DNA of 64,000 nucleotides from Nonomuraea spiralis (GTDB lineage Bacteria > Actinomycetota > Actinomycetes > Streptosporangiales > Streptosporangiaceae), in contig NZ_BMRC01000004.1 of the NCBI RefSeq assembly GCF_014648435.1, forward strand, positions 434,001 through 498,000, read 5' to 3'. How positions within the stretch are numbered: the stretch's first letter is position 1; each line of letters begins with the position of its first letter. Positions 34,526 to 43,313 of this stretch are shown in pieces. The translations under genes and the position numbers were made by a program. The notes below the pieces were generated by a model, which searched no databases, was not told the DNA's origin, and worked only from the letters and a program-made list of their open reading frames with translations.

Positions 34526-35164
34526 TCAGACCACGCCGTAGAGGCGGTCGCCGGCGTCGCCGAGGCCGGGGACGATGTAGCCGTTCTCGTTGAGCCGCTC
34601 GTCGAGGGAGGCGGTGACGACGCGGATGGGCTTGCCGGAGTTGGCGAAGACTTTGTCCATGTAGGCCAGGCCCTCGGGGGCGGCCAGCAGGCAGATGGCC
34701 GTGACGTCGACCGCGCCCCGGTCGAACAGGAACTGCACGGCCGCGGCGAGGGTGCCGCCGGTGGCGAGCATCGGGTCGACGACGAAGCACTGCCGCCCGG
34801 ACAGGTCGTCGGGCAGGCGGGTGGCGTACGTCTCGGCCTGGAGGGTCGACTCGTTGCGGATCATGCCGAGGAAGCCGACCTCGGCGGTGGGCAGCAGCCG
34901 CGTCATGCCGTCGAGCATGCCGAGCCCGGCCCGCAGGATCGGCACGACCAGCGGCTGCGGCTTGGCCAGCCGCACACCCTTGGCGGAGGAGACAGGGGTC
35001 TCGACGGTCACGTCGGTGACCCGTACGTCGCGGGTCGCCTCGTACGCCAGCAGCGTCACCAGCTCGTCCGCGAGCCTGCGGAAGGTCGGCGAGTCGGTGC
35101 GGACATCACGCAGCGTGGTGAGCTTGTGGGCCACGAGCGGATGGTCGACGACGAGGGTTTCCAT
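34526..35164 (-). CDS. upp: Uracil phosphoribosyltransferase
   Basis: A 212-residue enzyme that makes UMP from uracil and PRPP in pyrimidine salvage. It begins [20 protein letters not shown] and has the PRPP loop [12 protein letters not shown] and the uracil-site end [17 protein letters not shown]. The frame extends upstream to 35245 without family support. It is divergent from the tRNA-adenosine-deaminase-associated genes. Confidence 0.96.
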   Translation of the reverse strand: METLVVDHPLVAHKLTTLRDVRTDSPTFRRLADELVTLLAYEATRDVRVTDVTVETPVSSAKGVRLAKPQPLVVPILRAGLGMLDGMTRLLPTAEVGFLGMIRNESTLQAETYATRLPDDLSGRQCFVVDPMLATGGTLAAAVQFLFDRGAVDVTAICLLAAPEGLAYMDKVFANSGKPIRVVTASLDERLNENGYIVPGLGDAGDRLYGVV

Positions 35165-35319
35165 AGAGGCCAACGGTATCCGGTGGCAGGAGTGGTGGCA
35201 TCCCGGGCCATTGGTTTTGATCACAATTTGGTCGGAGAGGCACACGGCGCGTGGCCTGTTCTGGAACGATTGGGGTCTGGTGACGACCTGTCGTGTCAGA
35301 GGCTCGGGTGGGGATGGCG

Positions 35320-35829
35320 ATGACAGACGAAGATGCGCTCGACTTCGCCATCGTGATTTATCGCGAGGACGAACGGTGGCACGCCGAGCTGCTGCCTGCC
35401 ACGCTCACGTCCGATCTCCAGGGCCTGATCCAGGCCCTGCGGCAGCAGCCGAGCGAGAGCGGCACGATCGGCCTGGTCGCCGTCGGTGACGAGTTCTTCG
35501 TGGCGCTGCGGGTGCTCGGCGACCGGGTCGACGTCTTCCTGTCCGACATCGCCGCCTCCTGGGACTTCCCGCTGGCCCGCGAGGTCCTCCACTATCTCGA
35601 CGTGCCGGTCCCCGACGAGGAGGAGCTCGACGAGATCCTCCAGGACGAGGAGACCGTGTTGCCTGCGGGAGATCTGTCGATCTTCGCCGATCTCGGATTG
35701 GACGAGATGGAGCTGGGCATCCTCTCGGGCGACATCGATCTGCTCCCCGAAGATGTGTTGTCCAGCATCGCCGCGCGGCTCGGCTTCTCCGAGCCGTTCG
35801 AGCGTGCCATCGAATCGGTCTTCGGCTGA
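35320..35829 (+). CDS. tRNA adenosine deaminase-associated protein, copy 1
   Basis: A 169-residue acidic protein ([36 protein letters not shown]...) of an actinobacterial family always found beside tadA. The conserved C-terminal segment is [39 protein letters not shown] 35320 follows GGTGGGG; ATG 35314 is possible. It lies 19 nt before a second family member and probably assists or regulates TadA; no enzyme motif is visible. Confidence 0.8.
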   Translation: MTDEDALDFAIVIYREDERWHAELLPATLTSDLQGLIQALRQQPSESGTIGLVAVGDEFFVALRVLGDRVDVFLSDIAASWDFPLAREVLHYLDVPVPDEEELDEILQDEETVLPAGDLSIFADLGLDEMELGILSGDIDLLPEDVLSSIAARLGFSEPFERAIESVFG

Positions 35830-35848
35830 ACCCCCCTGGAGTGCGGGC

Positions 35849-36325
35849 ATGGCGTCCAACACCTTCTCTGCGGCTTTCGTCAGGACTTCTGGCGGCTGGA
35901 CCGGTGCAGAGGTCGATCTGCGTGACGCCGAGATCGTCGACGACTTCGGTGACGCCGTCATCGAGACACTGGGCCTGACGGGCGACGAACTGGCCCTGCT
36001 CTGCGTCGAGGTCGAGGACGAATGGTTCGCCATCGCCCGTTACCGCGGCGAGGACGAGCCCCGCGTGTTCCTGTCGGACGTGCACGCGATCGCCACCAAC
36101 AGCATGGGCGAGCTGTTCGCCGAGTTCGCGGGCGTGGCCCCCGACAAGGAGGGCAACGGCCTCGGCGTCCGGCCGGCCGGAGACTTCGAACTGCTCAGCG
36201 ACCTCGGGGTCAGCTCGGAGGAGCTGCTGGAGCTGAGCATGGAGGAGGGCATGCTGCCCGCCGACATCCTTTCCGTGATCGCCGAGCGGCTGTCGTTCGC
36301 CGACGAGCTCGACCGGTTGCGTTGA
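35849..36325 (+). CDS. tRNA adenosine deaminase-associated protein, copy 2
   Basis: A 158-residue paralogue of the preceding gene product. It shares the AGDFELLSDLGVSSEELLELSMEEGMLPADILSVIAERLSF ending and the same acidic character. The TTG start of tadA overlaps its stop (TTGA), so its translation and that of TadA are coupled. The tandem duplication before tadA suggests a heteromeric partner or a backup copy. The biochemical role is unknown. Confidence 0.78.
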   Translation: MASNTFSAAFVRTSGGWTGAEVDLRDAEIVDDFGDAVIETLGLTGDELALLCVEVEDEWFAIARYRGEDEPRVFLSDVHAIATNSMGELFAEFAGVAPDKEGNGLGVRPAGDFELLSDLGVSSEELLELSMEEGMLPADILSVIAERLSFADELDRLR

Positions 36326-36777
36326 CCGACGAGGAAGCGATGCGCCTGGCCCTGGCCGAGGCCGTCGCGGCCGGCGGCAGGGGCGAGATCCCCGTCGGGG
36401 CGGTCGTGCTCGGCCCGTCCGGCGAGGTGCTGGCCGCGGCGGGCAACGACCGCGAGTCCGCCGCCGACCCCACCGCGCACGCCGAGGTGCTGGCGCTCAG
36501 GCGGGCCGCCGCGCTGCGCGGGCAGTGGCGGCTGAGCGGCTGCACGCTCGTGGTGACCCTGGAGCCGTGCACGATGTGCGCGGGCGCGTCTGTGCTTGCC
36601 CGTGTCGACCGCATCGTGTACGGCGCGGTGGACGAGAAGGCCGGCGCCGTCGGCTCGCTCTGGGACGTCGTACGCGACCGCAGGCTCAACCATCGGCCCG
36701 AGGTCGTCATGGGTGTGTTGGCCGGAGAATGCTCCGCCGTCCTTAAGGAGTTCTTCGCTACTCGGAGAATCCGGTAA
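36322..36777 (+). CDS. tadA: tRNA-specific adenosine deaminase
   Basis: A 151-residue zinc deaminase that converts A34 to inosine in tRNA-Arg(ACG). The catalytic motif is TAHAEVLAL (HAE), and zinc binding is by EPCTMCAG (PCxxC). It ends in the ECSAVLKEFFATRR helix. I chose TTG 36322 because it overlaps the upstream stop and gives MTDEEAMRLALAEA; ATG 36340 is the alternative. tRNA-Ser(CGA) begins 10 nt after the stop. Confidence 0.95.
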   Translation: MTDEEAMRLALAEAVAAGGRGEIPVGAVVLGPSGEVLAAAGNDRESAADPTAHAEVLALRRAAALRGQWRLSGCTLVVTLEPCTMCAGASVLARVDRIVYGAVDEKAGAVGSLWDVVRDRRLNHRPEVVMGVLAGECSAVLKEFFATRRIR

Positions 36778-36787
36778 GCTCGTCCGC

Positions 36788-36874
36788 GGTGGTGTCGCCT
36801 AGTGGCCGAGGGCGCACGCCTCGAAAGCGTGTGATGGGGCAACTCATCCGTGGGTTCAAATCCCACCACCACCG
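36788..36874 (+). tRNA. tRNA-Ser (anticodon CGA)
   Basis: An 87-nt class II tRNA. The acceptor stem GGTGGTG pairs with CACCACC, discriminator G, then CCA encoded at 36875-36877. The anticodon loop is CTCGAAA (CGA, reads UCG), with a long variable arm and a T arm GTGGG-TTCAAAT-CCCAC. A terminator with a T-rich tail follows directly. Confidence 0.96.
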
Positions 36875-36879
36875 CCAGC

Positions 36880-36915
36880 GGGCCTCCGACGACCTCGGAG
36901 GCCCTTTTCTTTTTC
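36880..36915 (+). terminator. Terminator after tRNA-Ser(CGA)
   Basis: A perfect 10-bp stem GGGCCTCCGA / TCGGAGGCCC with a CGACC loop, followed by TTTTCTTTTT. It also lies just past the stop of the convergent gene at 36920 and may serve both strands. Confidence 0.9.
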
Positions 36916-36919
36916 CTGG

Positions 36920-37243
36920 TCAGGGCGCCTGCGTGGGCTGGTCGGCCGGCGGGCTCAGGTTGAGCTTGATGTCCGGCGGATTGTCCTCGACGACCTGCGT
37001 CTGGACCGTCTCGCCGACGCGGCTCTCGGGGCGGCCCTCGTCGGTGAGGACGAAGAACAGCGCGCCGCAGGCACTGAGGAGCAGCAGCGGCAGACCGATC
37101 GCCAGCAACACGATCAGGTTGCGATTGTCGAGCGGCTCGGGCTCCTCGACGTAGTGCTGGACCTGCTGAACCGGCTGGTACGGGTAGTACGGCGGGCCGT
37201 ATCCGGGAGGCGGCCACGGGCCCTGTGGCGGTGGATACGACAC
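36920..37243 (-). CDS. Proline/tyrosine-rich single-pass membrane protein
   Basis: A 107-residue protein with a Pro-Tyr-Gln-rich cytoplasmic N terminus (SYPPPQGPWPPPGYGPPYYPYQP), one membrane helix (about residues 47-66) and an extracytoplasmic Pro/Asp tail. GTG 37243 follows GGAGA at 6 nt. The frame continues to 37309 with no supporting motif. It looks like an actinobacterial stress or wall-associated membrane protein; the function is unknown. Confidence 0.6.
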   Translation of the reverse strand: MSYPPPQGPWPPPGYGPPYYPYQPVQQVQHYVEEPEPLDNRNLIVLLAIGLPLLLLSACGALFFVLTDEGRPESRVGETVQTQVVEDNPPDIKLNLSPPADQPTQAP

Positions 37244-37310
37244 GGCATTCTCCAAATGATGTTGAAAGACGCTGGCGTGGCGCACGGCACGTCGATCAGG
37301 TTGACACATG

Positions 37311-37343
37311 AAAAAGGGAGCCGCGAATGGCGACTCCCTTTTT
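37311..37343 (-). terminator. Bidirectional terminator after the 101-residue protein gene
   Basis: AAAAAGGGAG (37311-37320) pairs with CTCCCTTTTT (37334-37343), giving a 10-bp stem with both A and T tracts. It lies 10 nt beyond the stop of the gene at 37353. Confidence 0.88.
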
Positions 37344-37352
37344 CCGGGCCTT

Positions 37353-37658
37353 TCAGTTGGGCAGATCCAGGACCCTGGCGTGCAGGATCGACCGTTGGTG
37401 CAGGGCCGCGCGCAGGGCCCGGTGGAGGCCGTCCTCCAGATAGAGCTCGCCGCGCCACTGCACCACGTGCGGGAACAGGTCGCCGTAGAAAGTGGAGTCG
37501 GCGGCGAGCAGCGAGTGCAGGTCCAGCATGGCCTTCGTGGTGATCAACGAGTCTAGCCGGACCTGCCTGGGAGGTATCTGCGCCCACTCTCGGTTCGTCA
37601 GACCGTGTTCGGGATAAGGGCGTCCGTCGCCGACGAGCTTGAAGATCACCCACCTCAT
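37353..37658 (-). CDS. Conserved actinobacterial small protein, often labelled VapB-family antitoxin
   Basis: A 101-residue protein: MRWVIFKLVGDGRPYPEHGLTNREWAQIPPRQVRLDSLITTKAMLDLHSLL...VVQWRGELYLEDGLHRALRAALHQR. The family is common in actinobacteria, and the LEDGLHRA segment resembles ParB-like proteins. Databases often name it a type II antitoxin, but there is no ribbon-helix-helix or SpoVT/AbrB-like motif and no toxin gene nearby. I regard the function as unknown. Confidence 0.7.
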   Translation of the reverse strand: MRWVIFKLVGDGRPYPEHGLTNREWAQIPPRQVRLDSLITTKAMLDLHSLLAADSTFYGDLFPHVVQWRGELYLEDGLHRALRAALHQRSILHARVLDLPN

Positions 37659-37694
37659 TTTAGGAGAGAAATCGAGCTCCTGGGTTGGCCGGGC

Positions 37695-38552
37695 CTATCG
37701 GCCCAGCTCAGCCTGCCGGCAGTCGCCGGGCCGGCCGTTTTGGTAGCCCCGCTGGAAGGCGTTGACACGCTGCTCCGACGTGCCGTGCGTAAAAGATTCA
37801 GGGTCGATTCTGCCGCTCGTGCGCCGCTGGATTCTGTCGTCGCCGACGGCGGCCGCCGCGTCGAGGGCCTCGGAGATTTCCGCCTGGGTGAAGGGCTTTT
37901 CGTAGAAGCCGGTGTTGACGGCATTGTGCGCCCAGACGCCCGCGTAGCAGTCGGCCTGGAGCTCGACGGGGACTGAGCTGCCGGTGCCGGACTGGAGGGC
38001 GCCGCGCAGGTCCTGTACATGGTGGCCGTATTCGTGGGCGATCACGTACGCCTGGGCGAAGGGGCCGCCTTTCGCGCCGAACTGGCTGTGGAGCTGGTCG
38101 AAGAAGCTCAGGTCGAGGTAGACGCGCTGGTCGCCGGGGCAGTAGAACGGGCCGACGGCGGAACTGGCCGCGCCGCAGCTCGTACGGAGGCTGCCGGAGT
38201 ACAGAACGGTCTTCGCCGGTCGATATTCGGAAATTTCCTTCTTCCAGTAGTCCTGGATGCTGTTCACCACGCCCACGACGCGGCACTTCTCCGACTGGTC
38301 GGCGTCCTTGCCCGTCCTGCATTCCTCGGAGAGCTTCGCCGGAGGCTGCTTCTGCGCGGGCTCGCCGCCGCCGCCCACGTTGTTGAGCACGAACACCAGT
38401 ACTAAGGCGATCAGACCGACGATGCCGCCGCCACCGAGGATCACGCCGCCGGGGAAGCCGCCGCCCGAGAGCCCGCCGCCGCCACCTCCACCGCTTCCTC
38501 CGACGTCCTCCACCTGCGACGAGTCGAGGTTGACGTCGTCCCTGAAATCCAT
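37695..38552 (-). CDS. Neutral zinc metallopeptidase, YpfJ-like, copy A
   Basis: A 285-residue membrane-anchored metallopeptidase (PF04228-like). It has a cytoplasmic N terminus with a Gly-rich linker, one helix (about residues 36-56) and then an extracytoplasmic catalytic domain. The zinc site is [11 protein letters not shown] (HExxH) with the downstream [12 protein letters not shown]lu. It begins MDFRDDVNLDSSQVEDVGG, as do its relatives. A homologue is encoded 54 nt upstream on the same strand, so the pair arose by duplication. The substrate is unknown. Confidence 0.9.
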   Translation of the reverse strand: MDFRDDVNLDSSQVEDVGGSGGGGGGGLSGGGFPGGVILGGGGIVGLIALVLVFVLNNVGGGGEPAQKQPPAKLSEECRTGKDADQSEKCRVVGVVNSIQDYWKKEISEYRPAKTVLYSGSLRTSCGAASSAVGPFYCPGDQRVYLDLSFFDQLHSQFGAKGGPFAQAYVIAHEYGHHVQDLRGALQSGTGSSVPVELQADCYAGVWAHNAVNTGFYEKPFTQAEISEALDAAAAVGDDRIQRRTSGRIDPESFTHGTSEQRVNAFQRGYQNGRPGDCRQAELGR

Positions 38553-38606
38553 CTCTGACGTCCCTTCTGGGGTGCTGCCCGCAAGTCAGCTTCCCCAATG
38601 GGAGGT

Positions 38607-39563
38607 CTAGATGCCATCGGAGAAGGTGTCGCACCTCTCGGGTACGCCGCTGTCGTACCCGACGCTGAACCACTTCTCGCGCTGCTGCGAGGTGCCGTGG
38701 GTGAAGGCGTCGGGGGTGACGCGGCCCTGCGAGCGGCGCTGGATGCTGTCGTCGCCGACCGCGGCGGCGGCGTCGAGCGCCTGATTGATGTCGGCCTGGG
38801 TGAACGGCTCCCGGTAGAAACCGGTCTTGACCGCATTGTGCGCCCAGACGCCGGCGTAGCAGTCGGCCTGCAACTCCAGGCGTACGGACGCGCTGTTGGC
38901 GCCGGGCCGGCTGTTGCCGCCGACCTTGTCCATGGTGCCGAGCAGGTTCTGGACGTGGTGGCCGTACTCGTGGGCGACCACGTACGCCTGGGCGAACGGG
39001 CCGCCCTCGGCGCCGAAGTCGCGCTGGAGCGAGTCGAAGAAGGCCAGGTCCAGGTAGACCTTGCGGTCGCGCGGGCAGTAGAACGGGCCCACCGCCGACT
39101 CGGCGGGCCCGCACCCGGTGTTCACGGCCTGCGAGAACAGTACGGTCTTGGCCGGCGTGTACTCCTTGTCCTGCTCCCTGAACGCCTGCCGCCAGTAGGA
39201 CTGGATGCTGTTCACCGTGCCGACGATCCGGCAGTCCTCCGACTGGTCGGCGTCGGCGCCCGTACGGCAGCGTTCGGCCAGGTTGCCGCTGGGGGAGAGC
39301 TGGCCGGGGGCGGTCGGGTAGCGTCCGCCGCCCTGCTGGCCGTCCTCCTCGCCGGTGAACGGCGTGGGGATGACCTTGAACAGGAACAGCCCCGCCACCG
39401 CCAGGATCAGCAGCAGACAGCCGCCGCCGCGGCCGCCGATGGGCAGCATGCAGCCCCCGCCCGGCATCCCGCCCCAGCCGCCTCCGCCGCCGGGCCGGGG
39501 TCCGGAGGCTCGGGCGTCCTCGACCTGTGAGGGATCGAGCGGCGCGTCTTCGTCGAACTGCAT
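38607..39563 (-). CDS. Neutral zinc metallopeptidase, YpfJ-like, copy B
   Basis: A 318-residue paralogue of the next gene on this strand: [21 protein letters not shown], a Gly/Pro-rich linker, a helix (about residues 47-67), then [13 protein letters not shown] and [18 protein letters not shown]. The catalytic HExxH and third ligand are present in both copies. The loop after HExxH is longer here ([17 protein letters not shown]) than in copy A (ALQSGTGSSV). Secreted-domain topology is inferred from the single N-terminal helix. Confidence 0.9.
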   Translation of the reverse strand: MQFDEDAPLDPSQVEDARASGPRPGGGGGWGGMPGGGCMLPIGGRGGGCLLLILAVAGLFLFKVIPTPFTGEEDGQQGGGRYPTAPGQLSPSGNLAERCRTGADADQSEDCRIVGTVNSIQSYWRQAFREQDKEYTPAKTVLFSQAVNTGCGPAESAVGPFYCPRDRKVYLDLAFFDSLQRDFGAEGGPFAQAYVVAHEYGHHVQNLLGTMDKVGGNSRPGANSASVRLELQADCYAGVWAHNAVKTGFYREPFTQADINQALDAAAAVGDDSIQRRSQGRVTPDAFTHGTSQQREKWFSVGYDSGVPERCDTFSDGI

Positions 39564-39651
39564 GTCCTACTATCTCCCCCGTAGTTGGGTGATTACGCAG
39601 AGCAATATGCAGGGACATGATTTTTCTGGATTTGTCGGTTAATCTGCCGTT

Positions 39652-40293
39652 ATGACGGGTGGGTTGATCGGGATCGCGCTGGTGTCTCTGGGCATGGTCC
39701 TCACGCCCGGGCCGAACATGATCTATCTGGTGTCGCGCACGATCACGCAGGGCCGTCGCGCCGGGCTGATCTCGCTCGTCGGCGTCGCGCTGGGCTTCAT
39801 GGTCTACCTGACGGCCACGTGCCTCGGGCTGACGGCCGTGTTCGCGTACGTGCCGGTGGCGTACACGGTGCTCAAGCTGGCCGGGGCCGCGTACCTGCTC
39901 TGGATGGCCTGGAACGCGGTCAGGCCGGGCGGCGCGTCGGTCTTCCAGCCGCGCGAGCTGGCGGTCGAGCGTCCGCGCAGGCTGTTCGCCATGGGCCTGC
40001 TCACGTGCCTGCTCAACCCCAAGATCGCGATCCTGTACCTGTCGCTGCTCCCGCAGTTCATCGACCCGGCCATGGGCCACGTACTGCTGCAGAGCCTCGC
40101 GCTCGGCTCGGTCCAGATCGCGATCGGCACCCTCGTCAACGCGCTGATCGCGATCTCCGCCGGCGGCCTCGCCGCCTTCCTCGCCCGGCGTCCGGTCTGG
40201 CTGCGCGTGCAGCGGTACGCGATGGGCACCCTGCTCGGCCTCTTCGCCGTACGGATGATGGCCGACCGTTCCAAGGCGCTCGTGCCCGCCTGA
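39652..40293 (+). CDS. LysE/RhtB-family amino-acid exporter
   Basis: A 213-residue translocator with about six helices. The N-terminal signature is GLIGIALVSLGMVLTPGPNMIYLVSRTITQGRRAGLISLVGVALG, followed by AYLLWMAWNAVRPG. The family exports basic or neutral amino acids and related metabolites. It is divergent from the metallopeptidase genes and convergent with the HTH gene. Confidence 0.92.
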   Translation: MTGGLIGIALVSLGMVLTPGPNMIYLVSRTITQGRRAGLISLVGVALGFMVYLTATCLGLTAVFAYVPVAYTVLKLAGAAYLLWMAWNAVRPGGASVFQPRELAVERPRRLFAMGLLTCLLNPKIAILYLSLLPQFIDPAMGHVLLQSLALGSVQIAIGTLVNALIAISAGGLAAFLARRPVWLRVQRYAMGTLLGLFAVRMMADRSKALVPA

Positions 40294-40296
40294 TCC

Positions 40297-40773
40297 CTAC
40301 GGGCTCACCTGGGCCCTGAACCGCTCGTGGGCCGCTTGCTTCGAGATGCCCATGGCCTCGCCGATCTCCGCCCAAGAGGCGCCGGTCTCCCGAGCCCCGG
40401 CGACGGCCTGGTCGAGCAGCGTACGCTGCCAGCTCTCCACCTGCGATAGCAGCGTGAGCGCGGCCAGCGGACGATCGGAGGCCAGCTTCACGACCTGCTC
40501 GCACAGCAGGTTCGACTTGATCACCAGCCAGCTGGGCGGCGCGGCGGCGAGCAGGGGCGGCGTGTGCCTGCTCCACCACCGGTACTCCGCCTCCTTGGCC
40601 CCCTCCGGCGTGGCCGAGTACCGCCGCTGATCGGCCCACCCGCACGAACACGCGGCCTGGTAGCCGACGAACGTCCTGGTGAACGCGCTGGACGACGAGG
40701 CCAGCTCACCTCCGGGCAGCACGGGCGCGGCGAACCCCTCATGGCCGGGAAGATCGGCGATGCTCAATGTCAT
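40297..40773 (-). CDS. HTH-containing protein of unknown family
   Basis: A 158-residue protein. A C-terminal helix-turn-helix (TGASWAEIGEAMGISKQAAHERFR) follows a middle region with a CSCGW motif (residues about 42-46) and several Trp. ATG 40773 lies 7 nt after TATCTT, with no ribosome-binding site, so it is probably leaderless. It reads downstream of the methyltransferase relic on the same strand. I do not recognise the N-terminal part. Confidence 0.72.
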   Translation of the reverse strand: MTLSIADLPGHEGFAAPVLPGGELASSSSAFTRTFVGYQAACSCGWADQRRYSATPEGAKEAEYRWWSRHTPPLLAAAPPSWLVIKSNLLCEQVVKLASDRPLAALTLLSQVESWQRTLLDQAVAGARETGASWAEIGEAMGISKQAAHERFRAQVSP

Positions 40774-40799
40774 GACCGTCAAGATATCCTGACGAATCC

Positions 40800-41040
40800 C
40801 GTTCACGCCAGAAGGTCACCGGGAAGCGGCCGTCCGACGAACGTCCACAAGCGGTGTAGCTGGTGGTGGCGAAGTTGTGCGGGGGCTTCGGGCTCAGGTG
40901 CTCCACGAAGGGGTGGTCGACCGGCGCGATCAGCCGTGCGCCGGGCCTGAGCACCCGGCGTATCTCGGCCGGCGCCTGGTCCTCCGGGTGTGTACCACCA
41001 GCGACGCGACCACGTCGTTCGTACGGTCAACTTGCCGGGT
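40800..41040 (-). pseudogene. Fragment of a class I SAM-dependent methyltransferase, frameshifted
   Basis: Read on the minus strand, one frame gives DVVASLVVHT, then a frame change continues as PEDQAPAEIRRVLRPGARLIAPVDHPFVEHL. Together this is the core beta4-to-beta5 region of small methyltransferases (DLVVASLVLHYL... RRVLRPGGRLI... VDHPF). Both ends are missing; the downstream end runs into the leader of the HTH gene, and the upstream end abuts the oxidoreductase stop. No start or full-length frame exists. Confidence 0.75.
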
Positions 41041-42151
41041 TGTCGTGGGAGAACCGCTCCGGGCGGAAGTCGGCGAGCGTCTCGTCCCTCCTCCCGCTGA
41101 CGATCTCCGACGCGAGCAGCCGGCCGATCACCGGCCCGAGCGTGATGCCGCTGTGGGAGACGGCCTCGTAGTAGCCCGGCACGGACGGCACCGCTCCCAC
41201 CGAGGGGAATCCGTCGCCCGGGATGGGCCGGTCGACCACCCGTGTCCCGACGACGCGGGAGTCCTCGAACCCGGGAACGACGTGCCGCGCCGACTCGTGG
41301 AGCAGCCGTTCGAGCGCCGCCGGATCTTCGCCGGTGTCGATGAGCGCGTCGACCTCGCGGCTGTGGAGGACCACCGAAGCATCTCCATCAGGACGGATCG
41401 CGACGCGGGGCGCGTGCATGGCCCGGCGGATCGGCACCTGAGCACAACTGATCCGGGTGACGACGCCGGGCTCCCGGCGCATCGGCAGGTGCCGCGCGAC
41501 GAGCCCGGCGACGTGGGCGGCGCCGGGTCCCGCGGCGTTCACGACGACGTCGACGTCGAGACGGCTGCCGTCGGACAGGGCGACGGTCCGTACGCGCCCG
41601 TCGGCGCCGGTGCCGACGTCATGGACCGTGGTGCCGAACCGGTGCTCGGCGCCGGACGCGACGGCCTGGCCGACCAGGCGGCCGACGAGATGGCGTCCGT
41701 GCACCCAGGCTTCGTCGGGAAAGAACACGACCGGAACCTCGTCGGACACCGTGAGCGCGGGTTCGAGGTGGCGGCGTACCTCGGCTCCGGTGCGTACCTC
41801 GACCCGGTAGCCCCAGCCGGCCAGCAGCCCGGCCGTTTCCAGGAGGCTCGCCTCCGCCGCGGGGTCGTCCGCCCAGCGCAGGTGGCCGTCGGGGTGCCAC
41901 CATGGGTCCGGCCCGATGAGCCCGGCAAGCTCGCGGTACGCCGCCATGCTCGCGACGTTCAGGTCGAAATAGGACCTGCTCGCGGTCTTGGCACTGGCGT
42001 TGACCCACGAGAACGACCAGTCGGTGACCCCTTCACCCGGCCGGCCCGCGTCGACGAAGACCACCTTTACGCCGTACCGTGCCAAATTCCAGCCCACACA
42101 GGCTCCGAGAACGCCCACCCCGATGACAACAACACATCCAGGCCGCTCCAC
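41027..42151 (-). CDS. FAD-dependent amine/amino-acid oxidoreductase (DadA-like)
   Basis: A 374-residue DAO-fold flavoprotein. The N-terminal dinucleotide site VVVIGVGVLGACVGWNLARYG (GxGxxG-like) leads to SFSWVNAS. Later come VVNAAGPGAAHVAGLV and the C-terminal GYYEAVSHSGITLGP FAD segment. It probably oxidises a small amine or amino acid such as glycine, sarcosine or a D-amino acid. GTG 42151 has no strong ribosome-binding site. Its stop runs against the methyltransferase relic. Confidence 0.88.
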   Translation of the reverse strand: MERPGCVVVIGVGVLGACVGWNLARYGVKVVFVDAGRPGEGVTDWSFSWVNASAKTASRSYFDLNVASMAAYRELAGLIGPDPWWHPDGHLRWADDPAAEASLLETAGLLAGWGYRVEVRTGAEVRRHLEPALTVSDEVPVVFFPDEAWVHGRHLVGRLVGQAVASGAEHRFGTTVHDVGTGADGRVRTVALSDGSRLDVDVVVNAAGPGAAHVAGLVARHLPMRREPGVVTRISCAQVPIRRAMHAPRVAIRPDGDASVVLHSREVDALIDTGEDPAALERLLHESARHVVPGFEDSRVVGTRVVDRPIPGDGFPSVGAVPSVPGYYEAVSHSGITLGPVIGRLLASEIVSGRRDETLADFRPERFSHDNPAS

Positions 42152-42422
42152 GACCCGATTCTCTCACGAACACTCGTTTCCAGCTCCCTGGCAAGCGTCG
42201 TGACTTTCTCTTTCTGTCGCGCGGATGTGGTGACCAGTGAAGCGCGGCATCGAGGTTGTCCGCCCGGCAGCCGGTTCGACCTCGGCTGATCCTTCTGGCA
42301 CTCAGATCGGCGGTTCCCTCAATTCCGGCGGCCACGACAATGATTCATCGCTCATTCGGAAACGCGCGCGTAGAAGGAGATCCGAAACCTCATATCAGTC
42401 AGGCGCGTCCTATTGTGTTGCG

Positions 42423-43274
42423 ATGAATTCTGATCATCAGCTTCACTCGGACCTGGCAACACTGACCGGCCGCGCGGACCGCGCCGTGGAACTGTCCGGC
42501 CTGTTGCCGCCGGGTCGCCTCGTTGAGACGGACGAAGATGAAGGCCGTCCGACTTTATGGATGACCTCCGGACCGGCCTCGGCCGATCTGTGGACGGCTG
42601 CGCACAAGGCCCACGGACGAACGGGCTTGTGGCCGCTGCTGCTGGAACCATTACCGCGCGACGACGATTTCAGGCCCTGGGAATCCGGAGAACTGGACCT
42701 GGAGACGACCACTTCGCCGGATCTGCACGACCACGCGGCTCTCCTGGCGACATGGTGGGCGGGACACACCGAGGTCGATCCGGACACCGATCCACTGCCG
42801 GAGACCGAGCGGATCGCCGTGACCGCGCCGTACGGTCAACGCTGGCCCGGATTGGCGCCGGGCAGTCCGTTCACCGCCGAGCCGGCCACGTTCGCAGCCG
42901 AGTACGCGTCCCACCTCACGGACCGAAATCCGATCATGCGTCTGGGAATGGCCGCCGCAGGCCGAGGCGCGGACGCCCTGGCCGCCGTCGGATGGACGGG
43001 CCCGGCGAACCACACCGACGACACTGGTGAGATCGCCGCCGTCGTACGCAGTTGGGAAGACCGGTTCGGCGCGATGGTCGTCGGCGTCGGCTTCGCCGAC
43101 CTGTACGTGAGCGTCGCCGCCCCGCCTTCGACGCTTCAGGAGGCCCTCCACGTCGCGGCCGAGCACTTCGCCTTCTGCCCGGACAACATCTGGCAGAACA
43201 GCCACCCCCACACGCTCGCCGCCTACGCGGAGCGCCTCGTGGGACTCAACTCGTGGGAATTCTGGTGGGACTGA
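42423..43274 (+). CDS. DUF4253-domain protein
   Basis: A 283-residue soluble protein. The last ~110 residues match DUF4253: VVRSWEDRFGAMVVGVGFADLYVSVAAPPSTLQEALHVAAEHFAFCPDNIWQ and the terminal WEFWWD. The N-terminal half (GRLVETDEDEGRPTLWMTSG... LWPLLLEPLPRDD) is the usual companion. ATG 42423 lies 6 nt after TATTGT and fits a leaderless mRNA. The function of the family is unknown. The 271 nt before it hold no gene I can support. Confidence 0.85.
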   Translation: MNSDHQLHSDLATLTGRADRAVELSGLLPPGRLVETDEDEGRPTLWMTSGPASADLWTAAHKAHGRTGLWPLLLEPLPRDDDFRPWESGELDLETTTSPDLHDHAALLATWWAGHTEVDPDTDPLPETERIAVTAPYGQRWPGLAPGSPFTAEPATFAAEYASHLTDRNPIMRLGMAAAGRGADALAAVGWTGPANHTDDTGEIAAVVRSWEDRFGAMVVGVGFADLYVSVAAPPSTLQEALHVAAEHFAFCPDNIWQNSHPHTLAAYAERLVGLNSWEFWWD

Positions 43275-43313
43275 CGAGCAGCCGGACATGCCGCCCCTCG
43301 TACGAGCAAGGCC

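Noticed and set aside
37353..37658. Type II toxin-antitoxin module
   Set aside because: Although the protein family is sometimes named VapB, there is no adjacent PIN-domain or other toxin gene and no antitoxin DNA-binding motif.
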